From Plasmodium malariae (lineage: Eukaryota > Apicomplexa > Aconoidasida > Haemosporida > Plasmodiidae), in contig NC_041779.1 in the NCBI RefSeq assembly GCF_900090045.1, positions 1,575,001 through 1,639,000 on the forward strand: 64,000 nt of DNA, in the 5' to 3' direction. The notes under the pieces were generated by a model. That model was not told where the DNA came from. It saw only the letters and a program-made list of their open reading frames with translations, and did not search any database. Positions 11,463 to 22,121 of this stretch are shown here, in pieces. Each line of letters opens with the position of its first letter. The stretch's first letter is position 1. A program made the translations under genes and the position numbers.

Positions 11463-12416
11463 ATGGGAGAAACATTAAAAGTTGGAATGAAAAAAATCGA
11501 AAAAAGAAGCTGTCAAAGCGTTAATAAAATTTACAATCATCATATTAACGTGAATGAAGGAAATAAAGACTGTAAGAATAGCAATAATAATATAATTTTT
11601 GCAAACGGACACAAAAATAATAGTATAGAGGAGCATAATAAAAATAGAAAAATCGCCAATATAAGAGTGAATTGGGTTGATTATAATAATGGGAGGGGTG
11701 GAAATGATTACGCATCGGATAATAAAAAGGTATCGTGTATTTATAAACAGGCAGAAATGAAAGCAGAAAAGAGGGATGATAAAAGAGGAGAAAAAAAAGA
11801 AAATTTCATATCAAAAATTGTAGGAGTAGAAGAAAAGGGTAAAAGTAAATCGATAACACGAATGACAACAATAATGGAACCGAGAGGGAATACCAAAGAT
11901 AAAATGGCCATCAATAGTAATATAGTTAATAACATTAAAGAAACAAGTTCAGAAGTTCCTGATGGTAAAAATGCTTTTGTAAAGTTAAACGATAAAAAAA
12001 TAAAAAATTCAAAAAATTTAGTAAATGATAAAGGACAATTATTACATATAAGTATGAAAAAAGATAAAACAAAAATGAGCGTTAATAATTGTAATAGAAA
12101 AAGTTTTGAAAAAAATGGAACAAATTGCTCCAAAACTAAAAATAGAGAAAACAATGAAAATAAAAAAAAAAATAAAAATAAAAAGGATTTACTTAATTCT
12201 TTGGAAATTAATGGAATACAGATAAAAAATAACAAATTCATTCTTAAATTTAAAGATAAATTAAATAAAGTTCATAAGTACTTTTTTCCCATATATAAGT
12301 ATGGCGATGAAACTATTGCAAGAAACAAAGCAATTTTATTAAAAATTCATATGTATTCTTGTTTATATTGTCAGAATGGTATTCTTTGTAATTTTGTAGA
12401 GAATTATACACTATGA
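11463..12416 (+). CDS. Asn/Lys-rich protein with a C-terminal divergent AP2-like DNA-binding domain
   Basis: Single exon, 317 residues. Residues 1-245 are low complexity (Asn, Lys, Glu, Ser), highly basic and without a signal or membrane segment. Residues about 249-300 change character: a start INGIQIKNNKFILKFKD, then KVHKYFFPIYKYG, then DETIARNKAILLKIHMY. This follows the AP2/ERF pattern of three beta strands then a helix, with the Gly near the first strand, the aromatic-rich third strand, and the YG followed by an A-x(2)-kAi helix signature seen in ApiAP2 proteins. Established ApiAP2 proteins are sequence-specific transcription factors; whether this copy binds DNA is inference. A short tail with three Cys follows (CLYCQNGILC). 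I do not remember this locus among the usual ApiAP2 list. The start is the first ATG of the frame. Confidence 0.6.
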   Translation: MGETLKVGMKKIEKRSCQSVNKIYNHHINVNEGNKDCKNSNNNIIFANGHKNNSIEEHNKNRKIANIRVNWVDYNNGRGGNDYASDNKKVSCIYKQAEMKAEKRDDKRGEKKENFISKIVGVEEKGKSKSITRMTTIMEPRGNTKDKMAINSNIVNNIKETSSEVPDGKNAFVKLNDKKIKNSKNLVNDKGQLLHISMKKDKTKMSVNNCNRKSFEKNGTNCSKTKNRENNENKKKNKNKKDLLNSLEINGIQIKNNKFILKFKDKLNKVHKYFFPIYKYGDETIARNKAILLKIHMYSCLYCQNGILCNFVENYTL

Positions 12417-13327
12417 TATCTTTGCAGGATTTTTAAAAAATTATTACCTCTCTCCAAAGTTGAGCTAAAAAATGTGAACACTTTTTTTTTTTTTCTTTTT
12501 TTTTTCAAAAAATATATAAATCATATTTTAATGAATATATTTGTTTAGCATTTCCACTTTGTAGAGGTACACGCACATACAAATATAAATATATATACAT
12601 ATATGTATGTACATGTATAAATACCTCGTTCTTTTCTTCTCTTCTACTTTTCTTCTCTTCTTTTTTTCTTCTCTTCTTCTTTTCTTCTCTTCTTCTTTTC
12701 TTCTCTTCTTCTTTTCTTCTCTTCTTCTTTTCTTCTCTTCTACTTTTCTTCTCTTCTTCTTATCTTCTCTTCTTTTCTTCTCTTTTTTTCTTCTCTTCTT
12801 TTCTTCTCTTCTCTTCTCATCCTTTTTCACATAAAACTTAGTAGATATTCACCACTATACCTGGGTATTATAATAAACATGTTGTTATGCGCATAACATT
12901 GTCGTTTTTACATAGTTTTTTTTATTTTTCTTATTTTTCTTATTTTCCTTCATTTTCCCCAATTAGAAATAATATATAGTTCCTCGTTTTTTCTCAAAAC
13001 TTATTGGATAATGGTGCTGATTTATTTTCCCTTTTTTTTTTTTTTTATTAATTCAGTAAAATTAAGCAGTTGTAATAAGTGTAAAAAAATGTTCTGACTT
13101 GTACATAAACATTTTTTATTACACTTGTATTATTACTTTCACCATTTGATTATTTTATTTTTTTTAAATATAAAAATAAAATTGACGTAAGATAATAATC
13201 TACAGATTACCTAGCTTGTGCATAATTTTTTTTTTTTTTTTTTTTTTGTAATCTATAGCACATTCCTGATTAAGTCAGGTAGTTTTTGCTCCTTTTGTAT
13301 GTTTTTTTTTTTTTTTTTTTTTTTTTT
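12417..13327. other. Convergent intergenic region with a polypyrimidine array
   Basis: Between the AP2-like gene and the 3' end of AP-4 sigma. A strongly strand-biased CT-rich array (cttctcttctt units, about 12634-12825) is the main feature. Poly(T) tracts lie at 13226-13247 and 13302-13328. No gene is seen. Confidence 0.7.
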
Positions 13328-14130
13328 TCACATTTTTAAAGAGAATTTGTCCATTAACAAAATTGGTCGTAGTACATTCGTTTTGTTCATGTCGCAAATT
13401 TCTCCATTGCAAATAATTTCATCAATTATAAAATGAGTTTTATCAATATTAAACATGATGTCCAGTTCACAAACATTTTCATAATACTTATCTAGAATTT
13501 CAATAATGTTATGAATCATTTCAAGTATGGCAAATTCGTTAACATCCTGGTTTGTAACACCGACTATTAAATATAAGCTAGCATATCTAAAAAAGATGGA
13601 GGAAAAATAAACAAATACGGAATTGGTATGGAGTGGAATAAGTGAATGAACAAATGGTGGTACACATTCATGTATATACATTTGTGTGTGTATACGTATG
13701 TATGTGCATATGTATGTGTGGATGTTCACGTATATGTACAAATAAATACAAATATAAACTGGCATATTTGTATTAGCATTTTAACAAATTAATAAGGACA
13801 CAAGGTCAGCTGTGCTTTAGTAGTTTTTTTTTTTTTTTTTTTTTTATTTTATCTTTTTTCCTTTTTTCCTTTTTTCCTTGTGAAAACAACTTTCAACTGA
13901 TAGAGCATTTGAGGAAAAATATACATCTTTTTTTATGCATTAATTAACCTTCTGTATATAATTTTATATTCTCTATACTGCAAAAAAGAGCACTGATAAT
14001 CAACTCGAGATAAGCATTTTCTTATTAGTTCTCCCTCCAATATTGTTTTCTCTTCGATACTTAAGTGGTTATAGTACTGACTTAACCTGGTTTGCCCTTG
14101 TTTATTAACCATTAACAAAAACTCAATCAT
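13328..14130 (-). CDS. AP4S: AP-4 adaptor complex subunit sigma
   Basis: Two exons on the minus strand, 14130-13949 and 13586-13328, with a phase-2 junction that recreates an Arg codon, giving 146 residues. The N-terminus ([20 protein letters not shown]) and the blocks [42 protein letters not shown] and [20 protein letters not shown] follow the clathrin-adaptor small-chain fold. They match the sigma-4 subunit better than sigma-1/2/3, notably the NKQGQTRLS and LSR..QCSF spacing. The length is close to the 144 residues of human AP4S1. In the family, sigma pairs with the epsilon large chain in a heterotetrameric coat for trans-Golgi sorting. The intron holds about 360 bp of TA/TG-rich sequence and a poly(T). 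The C-terminus ends close to a poly(T) tract. Confidence 0.93.
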
Positions 14131-14748
14131 TTTAGCTTTTGTGTCGTATATTCAAATAAACAAAATAAAACAAAAAAAAAGGCATAAAATTAAATATGCA
14201 AATTGAATGTATAAATAAGGAAAAAGTACTTGAATACATACACATTATAAGCATGTATACATTTAAATAAAAAATAATAAAATACTAAAAAGAGATACAC
14301 CATATGAAACACGCATATGGTATTTTTGAAAAGGAAATAATTTTAATTTTTTTTTTTGTTCTTTCGGTAAAGCAGTTATGTATTTGGCCTAAACTTACGT
14401 ACATTGTTTTATTGTTTTGATGTTTTATCGTACTAATGTATTGATTTTTTATAGTATGAATGTATTGATGTTTTATCGTATGAATGTATTGATGTTTTAT
14501 CGTATGAATGTATTGATGTTTTATCGTATGAATGTATTGATGTTTTAATGTATTAACTTTTTGATTTTTTTTTTTTTTTTTTTTTTTTGGTAAATAATTA
14601 AATTTTTGCGTTTAAATGTAATATGGATATTAATATGTATATTTTAAAATATGAATATTAATTTGTATATTTTAAAATTAAGAGCAGTTAAAAAAGGCGA
14701 AGTAATGCAGAAATGATATTATATGTTAGGTACAATTCTGTTATTATA
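14131..14748. repeat. Intergenic spacer with a 24-bp array
   Basis: Divergent spacer between AP-4 sigma and the BSD-domain gene. A 24-bp unit (gtattgatgttttatcgtat plus gaat) is repeated about five times at 14420-14545, followed by a poly(T) tract (14567-14588). The last 100 bp before the BSD gene have two copies of an atatgaatattaatttgtat-like unit. No gene is seen. Confidence 0.7.
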
Positions 14749-15497
14749 ATGGGAAATAAGCATAGCAGGAGAAAGAAATATGAGTTATGTGAAATGCAGT
14801 ATGAAAAAGGTTTATTATTTTTAAGCAAAAAAGAGATATGTTTACCTATATTGTTTATTTTATGTACATACATATCGTTTATATATATATATATATATAT
14901 ATATGACTGCTCATGTGAAACAAACACGTCCATAAATAAGAACACATATGTATGTTTTCCGTGCCAGAGTCTATTTAGAAATTTGTCTGGTCGTGTTATT
15001 TCAAAGCAATGTTGACCATTATAAATATTTTTACGCAAGCATGCATTTGCAGTAAAAACACATACCTGTGTACACACATATATTGAAGTGTACATCTATT
15101 TATACGTACATATACTATATATACTTGTGTACCTTTTTTTTTTTAAGAATTCGAGTTAAAATTTCCCTGGAATGAAATTATTAAATGGGGAAGTCATGAT
15201 TTAAATGTAGATATAAGCATTATAACAATTCAAAATATAATTGAATATATAAAGGATATAACAATGGATGAAGAAACCTTCTTTCATATGACAGAAGGAA
15301 ATAGTTTAGATGCATTTCATTTTGATGAGAACTTTGTTCTGTGGGCAAAATCATTATTAAAAGAAATTAATAATTTAAAAAAAGTAAGATATAATGTTGT
15401 TCCAAAACTAATCAGCGAAAATGAATTTTGGCTTAGATACTTCTCTACCATAAAAATGATCATTGTTAAAGAAGCATTCAAATGTACCAAAAATTGA
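14749..15497 (+). CDS. BSD-domain protein, two exons
   Basis: Exon 1 14749-14809 and exon 2 15148-15497, joined at a phase-1 Glu codon, give about 136 residues. The N-terminus MGNKHSRRKK has a Gly at position 2 and basic residues, a possible N-myristoylation site if the ATG at 14749 is used; an in-frame ATG at 14713 is the alternative. The C-terminal half contains the BSD signature: hydrophobic helix, RYNVVPKLISENEFWLRYF with the invariant Phe-Trp and the following Tyr-Phe. BSD domains occur in TFIIH p62 and in synapse-associated (SYAP1-like) proteins; the short length and lack of a PH domain do not suggest p62. The role in Plasmodium is unknown. The exon 1 donor (AAAAG|GTTTAT) is the only one found that keeps the frame, but an additional exon is possible. 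Confidence 0.7.
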
Positions 15498-15596
15498 ATT
15501 TAAAAAAAAAAAAAAAAAAAACATACATACATATATATATATCTATTTTTTTTTTTTTTTGCTAGCCATTTGGTGGAAAATTGAAAATTCTTACAG

Positions 15597-15627
<31 letters not shown>

Positions 15628-15912
15628 GTCACACACCTTTTTAAAATATGCCCATAAAAAAGGAAAAAAATATATATGAACATATTTATGAGCGAATATG
15701 TGTAAAATATGAATTAAGGCGTAATGCACGTGGGGTATATCATATGTTTTAAGGACAAGCTTGAAATATTGGTAATTCGACAAGAAGTATTCTAAGGTGA
15801 GCATATATACATATACATACATATATATATGTATGTATATAGATTTTAATGCAGTTGCTTTTAGTAGATATATAAAAAGAACGTAATTGTAAAGGACACA
15901 AAAATAGTTAAA
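15498..15912. other. Convergent intergenic region
   Basis: Between the BSD gene and the small minus-strand gene. It has three poly(T)/poly(A) tracts (15502-15520, 15547-15560, 15602-15627) and TA dinucleotide runs. A minus-strand open stretch at 15562-15822 is partly of mixed composition, but I found no splice signals tying it to a neighbour. Confidence 0.5.
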
Positions 15913-16080
15913 CTAATGCAAGGCACATAAGGGCATTATAATACACTTAGGCATGATTGTCCCAGATTTTACCCTGATCTCATTTAAGAGAAGTACATAT
16001 ATGTGTGCATATATGTTTGTATGTTTGTAAATTAGCCAGTATATAGGCCTATATACGTATACATACATATACATATATTC

Positions 16081-16121
<41 letters not shown>

Positions 16122-16332
16122 CATGCACACATATAGGTGCAAACGTGTTTATCGTATACTTGCCCTCAGGGCACACCAATAAATTCTGTGCATTAAAAAA
16201 AAGGGGGTTAGCATAATTCGAATTAACCGGAATAGAGATAACTGTGAAGTTATAATCGAAAAGAATGATACAATATAATTGTTTTTTCTTTGTATTTGTT
16301 TGATTTTTTTTTTTTTTCTTTATTTTTTTCAT
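15913..16332 (-). CDS. Small unrecognised protein with a Cys-containing C-terminus, probably spliced
   Basis: The minus-strand frame is open for the whole span, but the middle is a (TA)n microsatellite encoding Tyr/Ile. Removing a 186-nt GT..AG intron (16159-15974) joins LLVCPEGK to VKSGTIMPKCIIMPLCALH in phase and leaves a compact tail of mixed composition: YCIILFDYNFTVISIPVNSN, then YANPLFFNAQNLLVCPEGK, then the Cys-rich end. The N-terminus (Met at 16332 followed by a Lys run) is uncertain, because it lies in a poly(A)-rich repeat; a real first exon could be further upstream, for example MKNVELFKKRNAVNEKCAL at 16969. I do not recognise the family. The conserved look of the C-terminus makes it a likely real, small gene. 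Confidence 0.4.
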
Positions 16333-16910
16333 TATGTTTTTCTTTATTTTTTTCTCTGTGTTTTTCTTTATTTTTTTCTCTGTGTTTTTCTTTATTTTTT
16401 TCTCTGTGTTTTCTTTATTTTTTTCTCTGTGTTTTTCTTTATTTTTTTCTCTGTGTTTTTCTTTATTTTTTTCTCTGTGTTTTTCTTTATTTTTTTCTCT
16501 GTGTTTTTCTTTATTTTTTTCTCTTGTCTTTCTTATTTACCATTTCTCTTTTCTCTTTTCGCTTTTTATTTTATTTTATTTTTTTTTTTTTGTGGCATGA
16601 AAGTTTGAAAATATTTAATATTTTTCTTTTTTTTTGCATTGTCTTATTAAAGATTAAATGTAAAAGAATTATGAAAATAAAAATTAAAAAAGTTTAAAAA
16701 TTATTTTATAAAATTAAAACAAAGAGAAAAAAAAAAAAAAAAAAAAAAAAACAGGAAAAACAAGAACAAAAAATAATAGAAAAAATAATAGAAAAAATAA
16801 TAGAAAAAATAATAGAAAAAACAATAACAAAAAATAATAGAAAAAACAAAGACAAAGATAAAAACAAAAAAAATAATAGGCAAAACAAAAATAACAAGAA
16901 AAAAAAAATT
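16325..16910. repeat. 25-bp array and A-rich array
   Basis: A 25-bp unit (tttttctttatttttttctc plus tgtgt) repeats about seven times at 16330-16525. Further right, 16732-16905 is an A-rich array (aaaaaataatagaaaaaata type) after a poly(A) tract. The frames across it (Phe/Leu/Cys on plus, Lys/Asn on minus) look like repeat artefacts. Confidence 0.8.
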
Positions 16911-17052
16911 AAGAGTGCACATTTTTCATTAACCGCATTTCGTTTTTTAAATAACTCTACATTCTTCATCCTTATGTGTATGTGCGCATAAGTAAAATAT
17001 GTTCACTTTAATGCAAAAGCTAACATATAAATAAAATGGAATAGCTCTGTGG

Positions 17053-18346
17053 TTACTTTTTTGTTTCTAACGAATGAATGGTTTTGAGCAATTTTAGCAT
17101 ATGATCTTCAGCTTTTTCTAAAAGATGTTTTTTCGTTGATAATTCACTGACAACATCATTTACTTCTTCGAGTTCATGTTTTTTTTCTTTTATATCTTCT
17201 TCATCTAAATCATGTTTTTTATATGTATAATCATTTTCTTTATCGGCCCTTAATTTTTTTCTTTTGGGTTTAAATTGTATATAGTCCTCTTCCTCTTCAT
17301 CGTCATGGTCTCTTCTTTTTCTTTTTCTCGCTTTTTTCCTTTTCTTTTTTAGTTCAAGTTCTAAATCCTCATCGATATGTTTCTTTTTTTTTTCCCTTTT
17401 CCCTTTCTTTTCAATGGGATACTCTTCGTCTTCATCATTTTCACTATCCTCATCAATCATTCTCTTTCTGTTCCGATAATCGTCATCTTCATACGATGTA
17501 GAAGCTTCAATCATTGGTATATCATCATCTTTTCTTCTACGTCTATTTCTTTTATATTTTTGGTATTTTTCATTTGTTATATCTTCCTCTTCTTCTTCAT
17601 CATCATCATCTTGGTATTTTTTGTTCCTTTTTTTATTTTTTTTTTTTCTCCTCTTGTTCTTTTTCTTTTTTTTTTTTTTTTTTTCTCCTTTTTTTTTTTT
17701 TTTTTTTTCTTAATTTCTTATTTTTTCTTGAAGATTTGTCCTTACGAGATTTTTTATTTTTACGTCTTTTAGTTAATGATAATAAAGTACGTTTTTTAAT
17801 TAATTTATTGTTTTTTGTATCTTCCTGTATTACAAGTGAAGTTATCTTAACTATGCTGTTTAAAATATCTTCATGTTTTATTATTAATTCTAAATTTGAA
17901 TTTTGTCTTTCTTTTACTAAAATGTTTATAGGAGTTATGATTTTATAAAAGAAACTCCATTTGTATAGGTAACTGTTTCTTATATGTATGTAGTTTTTTA
18001 AAAATTTTAAAAATGAGTTATTATATTGTTTTATATCTATATAATTATTTGTATCTTCTGTTGTATGTATTAAAAATGGAATACCACCCTCCTCCCAAGT
18101 ATTTTTTTTTTTTGTTTCATTTGGGTCATAATGACTTTCTTTTATAATATTATAATTTTTTCCTTGTTTTTTATCTATATAACCAAGTATATTTAAATAA
18201 TTTTTTAAGATGTAAAAATTGCCTGTTGTCTTTTTATGAAAAGATAAAATTATAATAAGGTTAACTAAAAGTACAATAAGGTGCTTTCTCTTAAATAGAC
18301 CTTTTATATACATATAATAATAGCTATCCAAATTTAATTTAAACAT
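17053..18346 (-). pseudogene. Lys/Glu/Asp-rich secretory protein, reading frame broken in a poly(A) tract
   Basis: Two overlapping minus-strand frames make one product of about 430 residues if one base is gained or lost in the A-rich stretch 17709-17633. The upstream frame begins MFKLNLDSYYYMYIKGLFKR with a hydrophobic segment at about 22-36 (HLIVLLVNLIIILSF), a signal peptide or anchor. A well-mixed region follows (GNFYILKNYLNILGYIDKK; ITPINILVKERQNSNLELI). The downstream frame begins after a Lys run and is charged: DDDDEEEEE, then RNRRRRKDDD, several KKRKK clusters and a coiled-coil-like end finishing HSLETKK. No GT..AG pair can join the frames. An assembly or sequencing error in the homopolymer is as likely as a true break. 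Function unknown. It lies upstream of and divergent from AARP, 3.1 kb away. Confidence 0.6.
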
Positions 18347-19956
18347 TTTCCGCTTTGTTATTTATTTTTTTTTTTCTTTCCTTTTGGTATAATAATATTA
18401 TATATGTATATATATATATATATATACATATATATACATATATATATATATACATATACATATATATACATATATATATGCGAATTTGTGTAAAGAATTA
18501 CATTTTTTCCTTCTTTTCTATTTTTTTCATTTTGCACATTTTATTATTAAAATAATTTTCGAAATAGGAAAATTTTGTAGTATTTGTGTCTACTAAAAAT
18601 AAAATATGCGATTTTTCAATGCAACAAAATTTTCTTTAAAAAAATTATGAACAGAAGAGAAAATAATCGTCTAAAGGAAAATATGTATTGCGGCGGGATA
18701 TGGTACTTTAACTGCATTATTTATAGTGTTACGTGTTTATTATTTTTGCTATTATTTTTCCATTATTTTTGCCATTATTTTTGCTATTATTTTTGCTATT
18801 AATTTTGCCATTATTTTTGCCATTATTTTTACCGTTATTTTTGCCTTTATTTTTGCCGTTATTTTTTATACTATTTTTGATATATTTTTGCTTTTTTTTG
18901 CTATTTTCATTGCTCTTTTTTACTTTTATTTTTTAGATTTATCTAATATTTTTTATTCATGTGTTGCACAGTTAATACAGGTAGATTTTTTTTTTTATTC
19001 AGATTAATTCAACATTTTTTATGCGGCGTTGTACAATATATGCAAAGTGTATATATATATATATATATACATATATACATATGCATATACATATACATAT
19101 GCTTATAAATATACATATACATATTTTTTTTTACTAGTGCAAGCGCAAAACGGAGAAAAAAATTAAATAATTTTAGTATTACAAAAAGGGGGCATGTAAT
19201 AATATGTACAAACATGGCTGCATAAATGTGTATACATAAAAAATGCTTACAAAAAAGTGTAAGGAGAGCAAAATACAATAAAGAAAATGAAAACACACTG
19301 ATTTGTTTTACATACGTACATATATCTATGTATGCGTACGCATATATATATATATATATGTATATAAAATTGAAAATGATAAAAAATACTTTCGTTATAT
19401 TATTTCTGGCATAATGCATAATTTGAAGTTTAAAAGCTATTTTTACAATGTTCAAAGGAATAGTATACGTATGTATAAATATATATTGGTGAAACTATGA
19501 GAAAAAAAAAAAAAATGATATTTTTAAAAAAGCGTTAATTGTTATTACGATCTATATATATATATGTATCTCCATATAAATGAGGATGGTTTTTTTATAT
19601 TATATTTTTAAAAGGAAAGAGAAAAACGGAATTGAATATGAAAATGGAAATTTAAAATTCAGGAAAAAGATAAGAATTTTTATTCTTTTTTATTTTTTTT
19701 TTATTTTCTTATTCTCTGATGAAATTTTCTCAAACATGGAAGAATAAATGTTTAAACGAATGAGAAAATTAAGAAAATATTATAAAAATACGGTAAAAAT
19801 GAGGTAAAAATGAGGTAAAAATGATGTAAGATTATGAAAAAAATCAAGGACAAATCAAGGGCAAATTAAGAGAAAATTTTATTATGAACTGTTCATGCGA
19901 AATTGCACTTTTCTGTCTTTATCAAACGAAATAGTTGCATTTCTGCACAGCTGTTA

Positions 19957-20002
<46 letters not shown>

Positions 20003-21491
20003 GCATATTTCATTAGTGCTGAAAGATATGAATGCAGTTGTTTTTTATTATTAGATGAGTATATAAATATGCGTTTGTAAGTCCACGTGTATGTTTGCAT
20101 GTACAGAAGTTTGTGCATATTAATCTACATTGTACACACATGAATAATATATATAGTACTAGTCAATTTTGTAACACTTTCTTAGCAATTATAATTTCTA
20201 TATTATCTTCGTTTTCTTATTTAAAGATTTTTTTATTTCGCTGTTTTGTTTATCTATTTGTATAAAAGAATAATTATTATTTGTATAGACATCACTTCTT
20301 CACTAATTAATAATATTTCTTTATAAACGGAAGGAAAGAACTCTATCATTTTTTAAGCATAATGTGAGAATAAATCCTCAGAACAGTTAAAAAGGGGAAA
20401 AAGTATTTTCAAAGAAAAAATGAACAAAATAGGATAAAAATATTTTTGATGTTTAAAATTTTTCTTTATTTAATAACCGTTGATGGTTAGCATTATAGGG
20501 ATGTATTTCCCCCATTTGTTTTCGCGCTATTTGGTCTATTTGGTCTATTTGGTCTATTTGGTCTATTTGGTATTTTTGGTTTATTTGGTCTATTTGGTCT
20601 ATTTGGTCTATTTGGTATTTTTGGTCTATTTGGTCTATTTGGTCTATTTGGTCTTTTTGGTCTATTCGCTCTATTTTTTTTTTTTTTTCCTTCTTTACAG
20701 CATATAAAAGGGGAAAACATGGAAATATGTAAAAGTTTAAAGATTATAATTCATTCGTTTATTTAATTTTTTAACGCATAGTTGTTAATGCGTGAATTGA
20801 TAGTTCAACCCAGTAACTTATTCTGCATGTTGGTGCCCTGTCTATACACACTTAACGAAGAGAAAAATGGAAATATGCGAATGCACATGTAGGCGAATTG
20901 TATATATTAACCATACACACATATATGCACATGTATATACATTTTTGCTGAAAAATCAATTTTTTGAGATCAATAAACAAAAAAAAATAAAAAAAAATAG
21001 GAATTTTGTTTTATAGTAAAGATTGACATTAATTTTTTTTTTTTGTTATGTTTCTTTTTTACAACATATCGAATATTTCAGTTGTGTGTACAAAGAATGA
21101 AATTTTTTTTAAAAACGAAAAAAGACATATCAGTGTACATTCGTGCGTGATGAACATACGTATATGATATACATATATGTATGATATATATGTATGATAT
21201 ATATGTATGATATATATGTATGATATATATGTATGATATATATGTATGTGCATATGTAGACATATTTATGCATAAAATCAAGGGTAATATAATAAATCGA
21301 AGACATAAAAATTAATTAGGAGAGCATTATTTACAACATAATAAGTTAAATTCAAGGTGGAAAAAAATAAGGACGGGGGGAACAAACAAAACATTATAAT
21401 GGAATTTACGCACATAAGATTATTTAAAAAATTGTAAATTATGAAATAGAGTTGAAACATTTTATGTATTTTTTATAAATTTTTATCTAAA
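18347..21491. other. Long divergent intergenic region
   Basis: The region is 3.1 kb between the Lys-rich gene and AARP. It holds TA/CATA microsatellites (18400-18480; 19055-19120; 19960-19996), a 12-bp attatttttgcc array (about 18745-18870), a 9-bp ggtctattt array (about 20528-20665, with ggtatttttggtt variants), and a 13-bp gatatatatgtat array (about 21165-21247). A short ATG-started stretch at 18646-18735 (MNRRENNRLKENMYCGGIWY) is of mixed composition, but runs into the 12-bp array and cannot be supported as a gene. Confidence 0.6.
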
Positions 21492-22121
21492 ATGTGTACA
21501 AAGAAGACTATAAGTTTATTTTTACTTTTTATGTGTTATTATGTTGATGGGAAAAGTGTTTTAAGAAAGAAAAATCGTGTGTTTGGTAATACTCAGTTAA
21601 CAGATAAATTAGATAATAAAACAGCTTTTTTAAATTTAAAAAACGTCAAAACGCATAATGAAAATAAGGAAAGGGCAGTACTGCATAATAATTCTGAACA
21701 TTTGAATAAGAATTCTTTAGAAGCAAAAAAAAATGAATCGTTCATATTTTTAAAAGCCAAATCGAAAGAGAATGAAAATGATGACGATGAAGACAGCGAT
21801 GATGAAGAGGATGAAAATGGAGGAAACCAAAGCGACAACAACAGTGAAAATAATAGTAGTAATGATGAGGAAAGTGATAATAATAGTATTGATGATCATA
21901 ACCATAATGATAATAAGGGGAATAATATGCAACCAAATAATTATAACCATCCGATGAATAACAAGAACAATAATCCTAATAACAGTGCATATACGGCTCT
22001 TCCTCCACCACCCCCCGTAGCTTATCATCCTTCCAGCTTACCAAAAACTGCTTCAGGAATAGTAGGGCATGTCGTTTCGAAGGTTTTTACAACGGGCTTG
22101 CAGTTGATGGGCGTGCCATAG
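21492..22121 (+). CDS. AARP: Apical asparagine-rich protein (AARP), merozoite invasion protein
   Basis: Single exon, 209 residues. Residues 1-20 form a signal peptide (MCTKKTISLFLLFMCYYVDG). The middle is acidic and Asn-rich (about 97-165: DDDEDSDDEEDE, then many Asn). A run of five prolines lies at 171-175. The C-terminus is moderately hydrophobic (TASGIVGHVVSKVFTTGLQL). This signal peptide, Asn-rich core, polyproline and hydrophobic tail order and size fit P. falciparum AARP (about 217 residues), an apically located merozoite protein studied as an invasion ligand. Adjacent placement to GAPM2 also matches. The Asn-rich core is shorter and more Asp/Glu-rich than I would expect for P. falciparum. 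The ATG at 21492 is the only start giving the signal peptide. Confidence 0.85.
   Translation: MCTKKTISLFLLFMCYYVDGKSVLRKKNRVFGNTQLTDKLDNKTAFLNLKNVKTHNENKERAVLHNNSEHLNKNSLEAKKNESFIFLKAKSKENENDDDEDSDDEEDENGGNQSDNNSENNSSNDEESDNNSIDDHNHNDNKGNNMQPNNYNHPMNNKNNNPNNSAYTALPPPPPVAYHPSSLPKTASGIVGHVVSKVFTTGLQLMGVP

Noticed and set aside
12528..12834. Glu/Lys/Arg (minus) and Phe/Leu/Ser (plus) frames
   Set aside because: Polypyrimidine array translated on both strands.
16279..16697. Phe/Leu/Cys/Val frames on the plus strand
   Set aside because: 25-bp T-rich array open in all three plus frames.
17377..17948. Plus-strand Phe/Ser/Val frames over the Lys-rich gene
   Set aside because: Antisense of Lys/Glu codons.
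20480..20720. Val-Tyr-Leu and Asn-Arg-Pro repeat frames
   Set aside because: 9-bp ggtctattt array on both strands.
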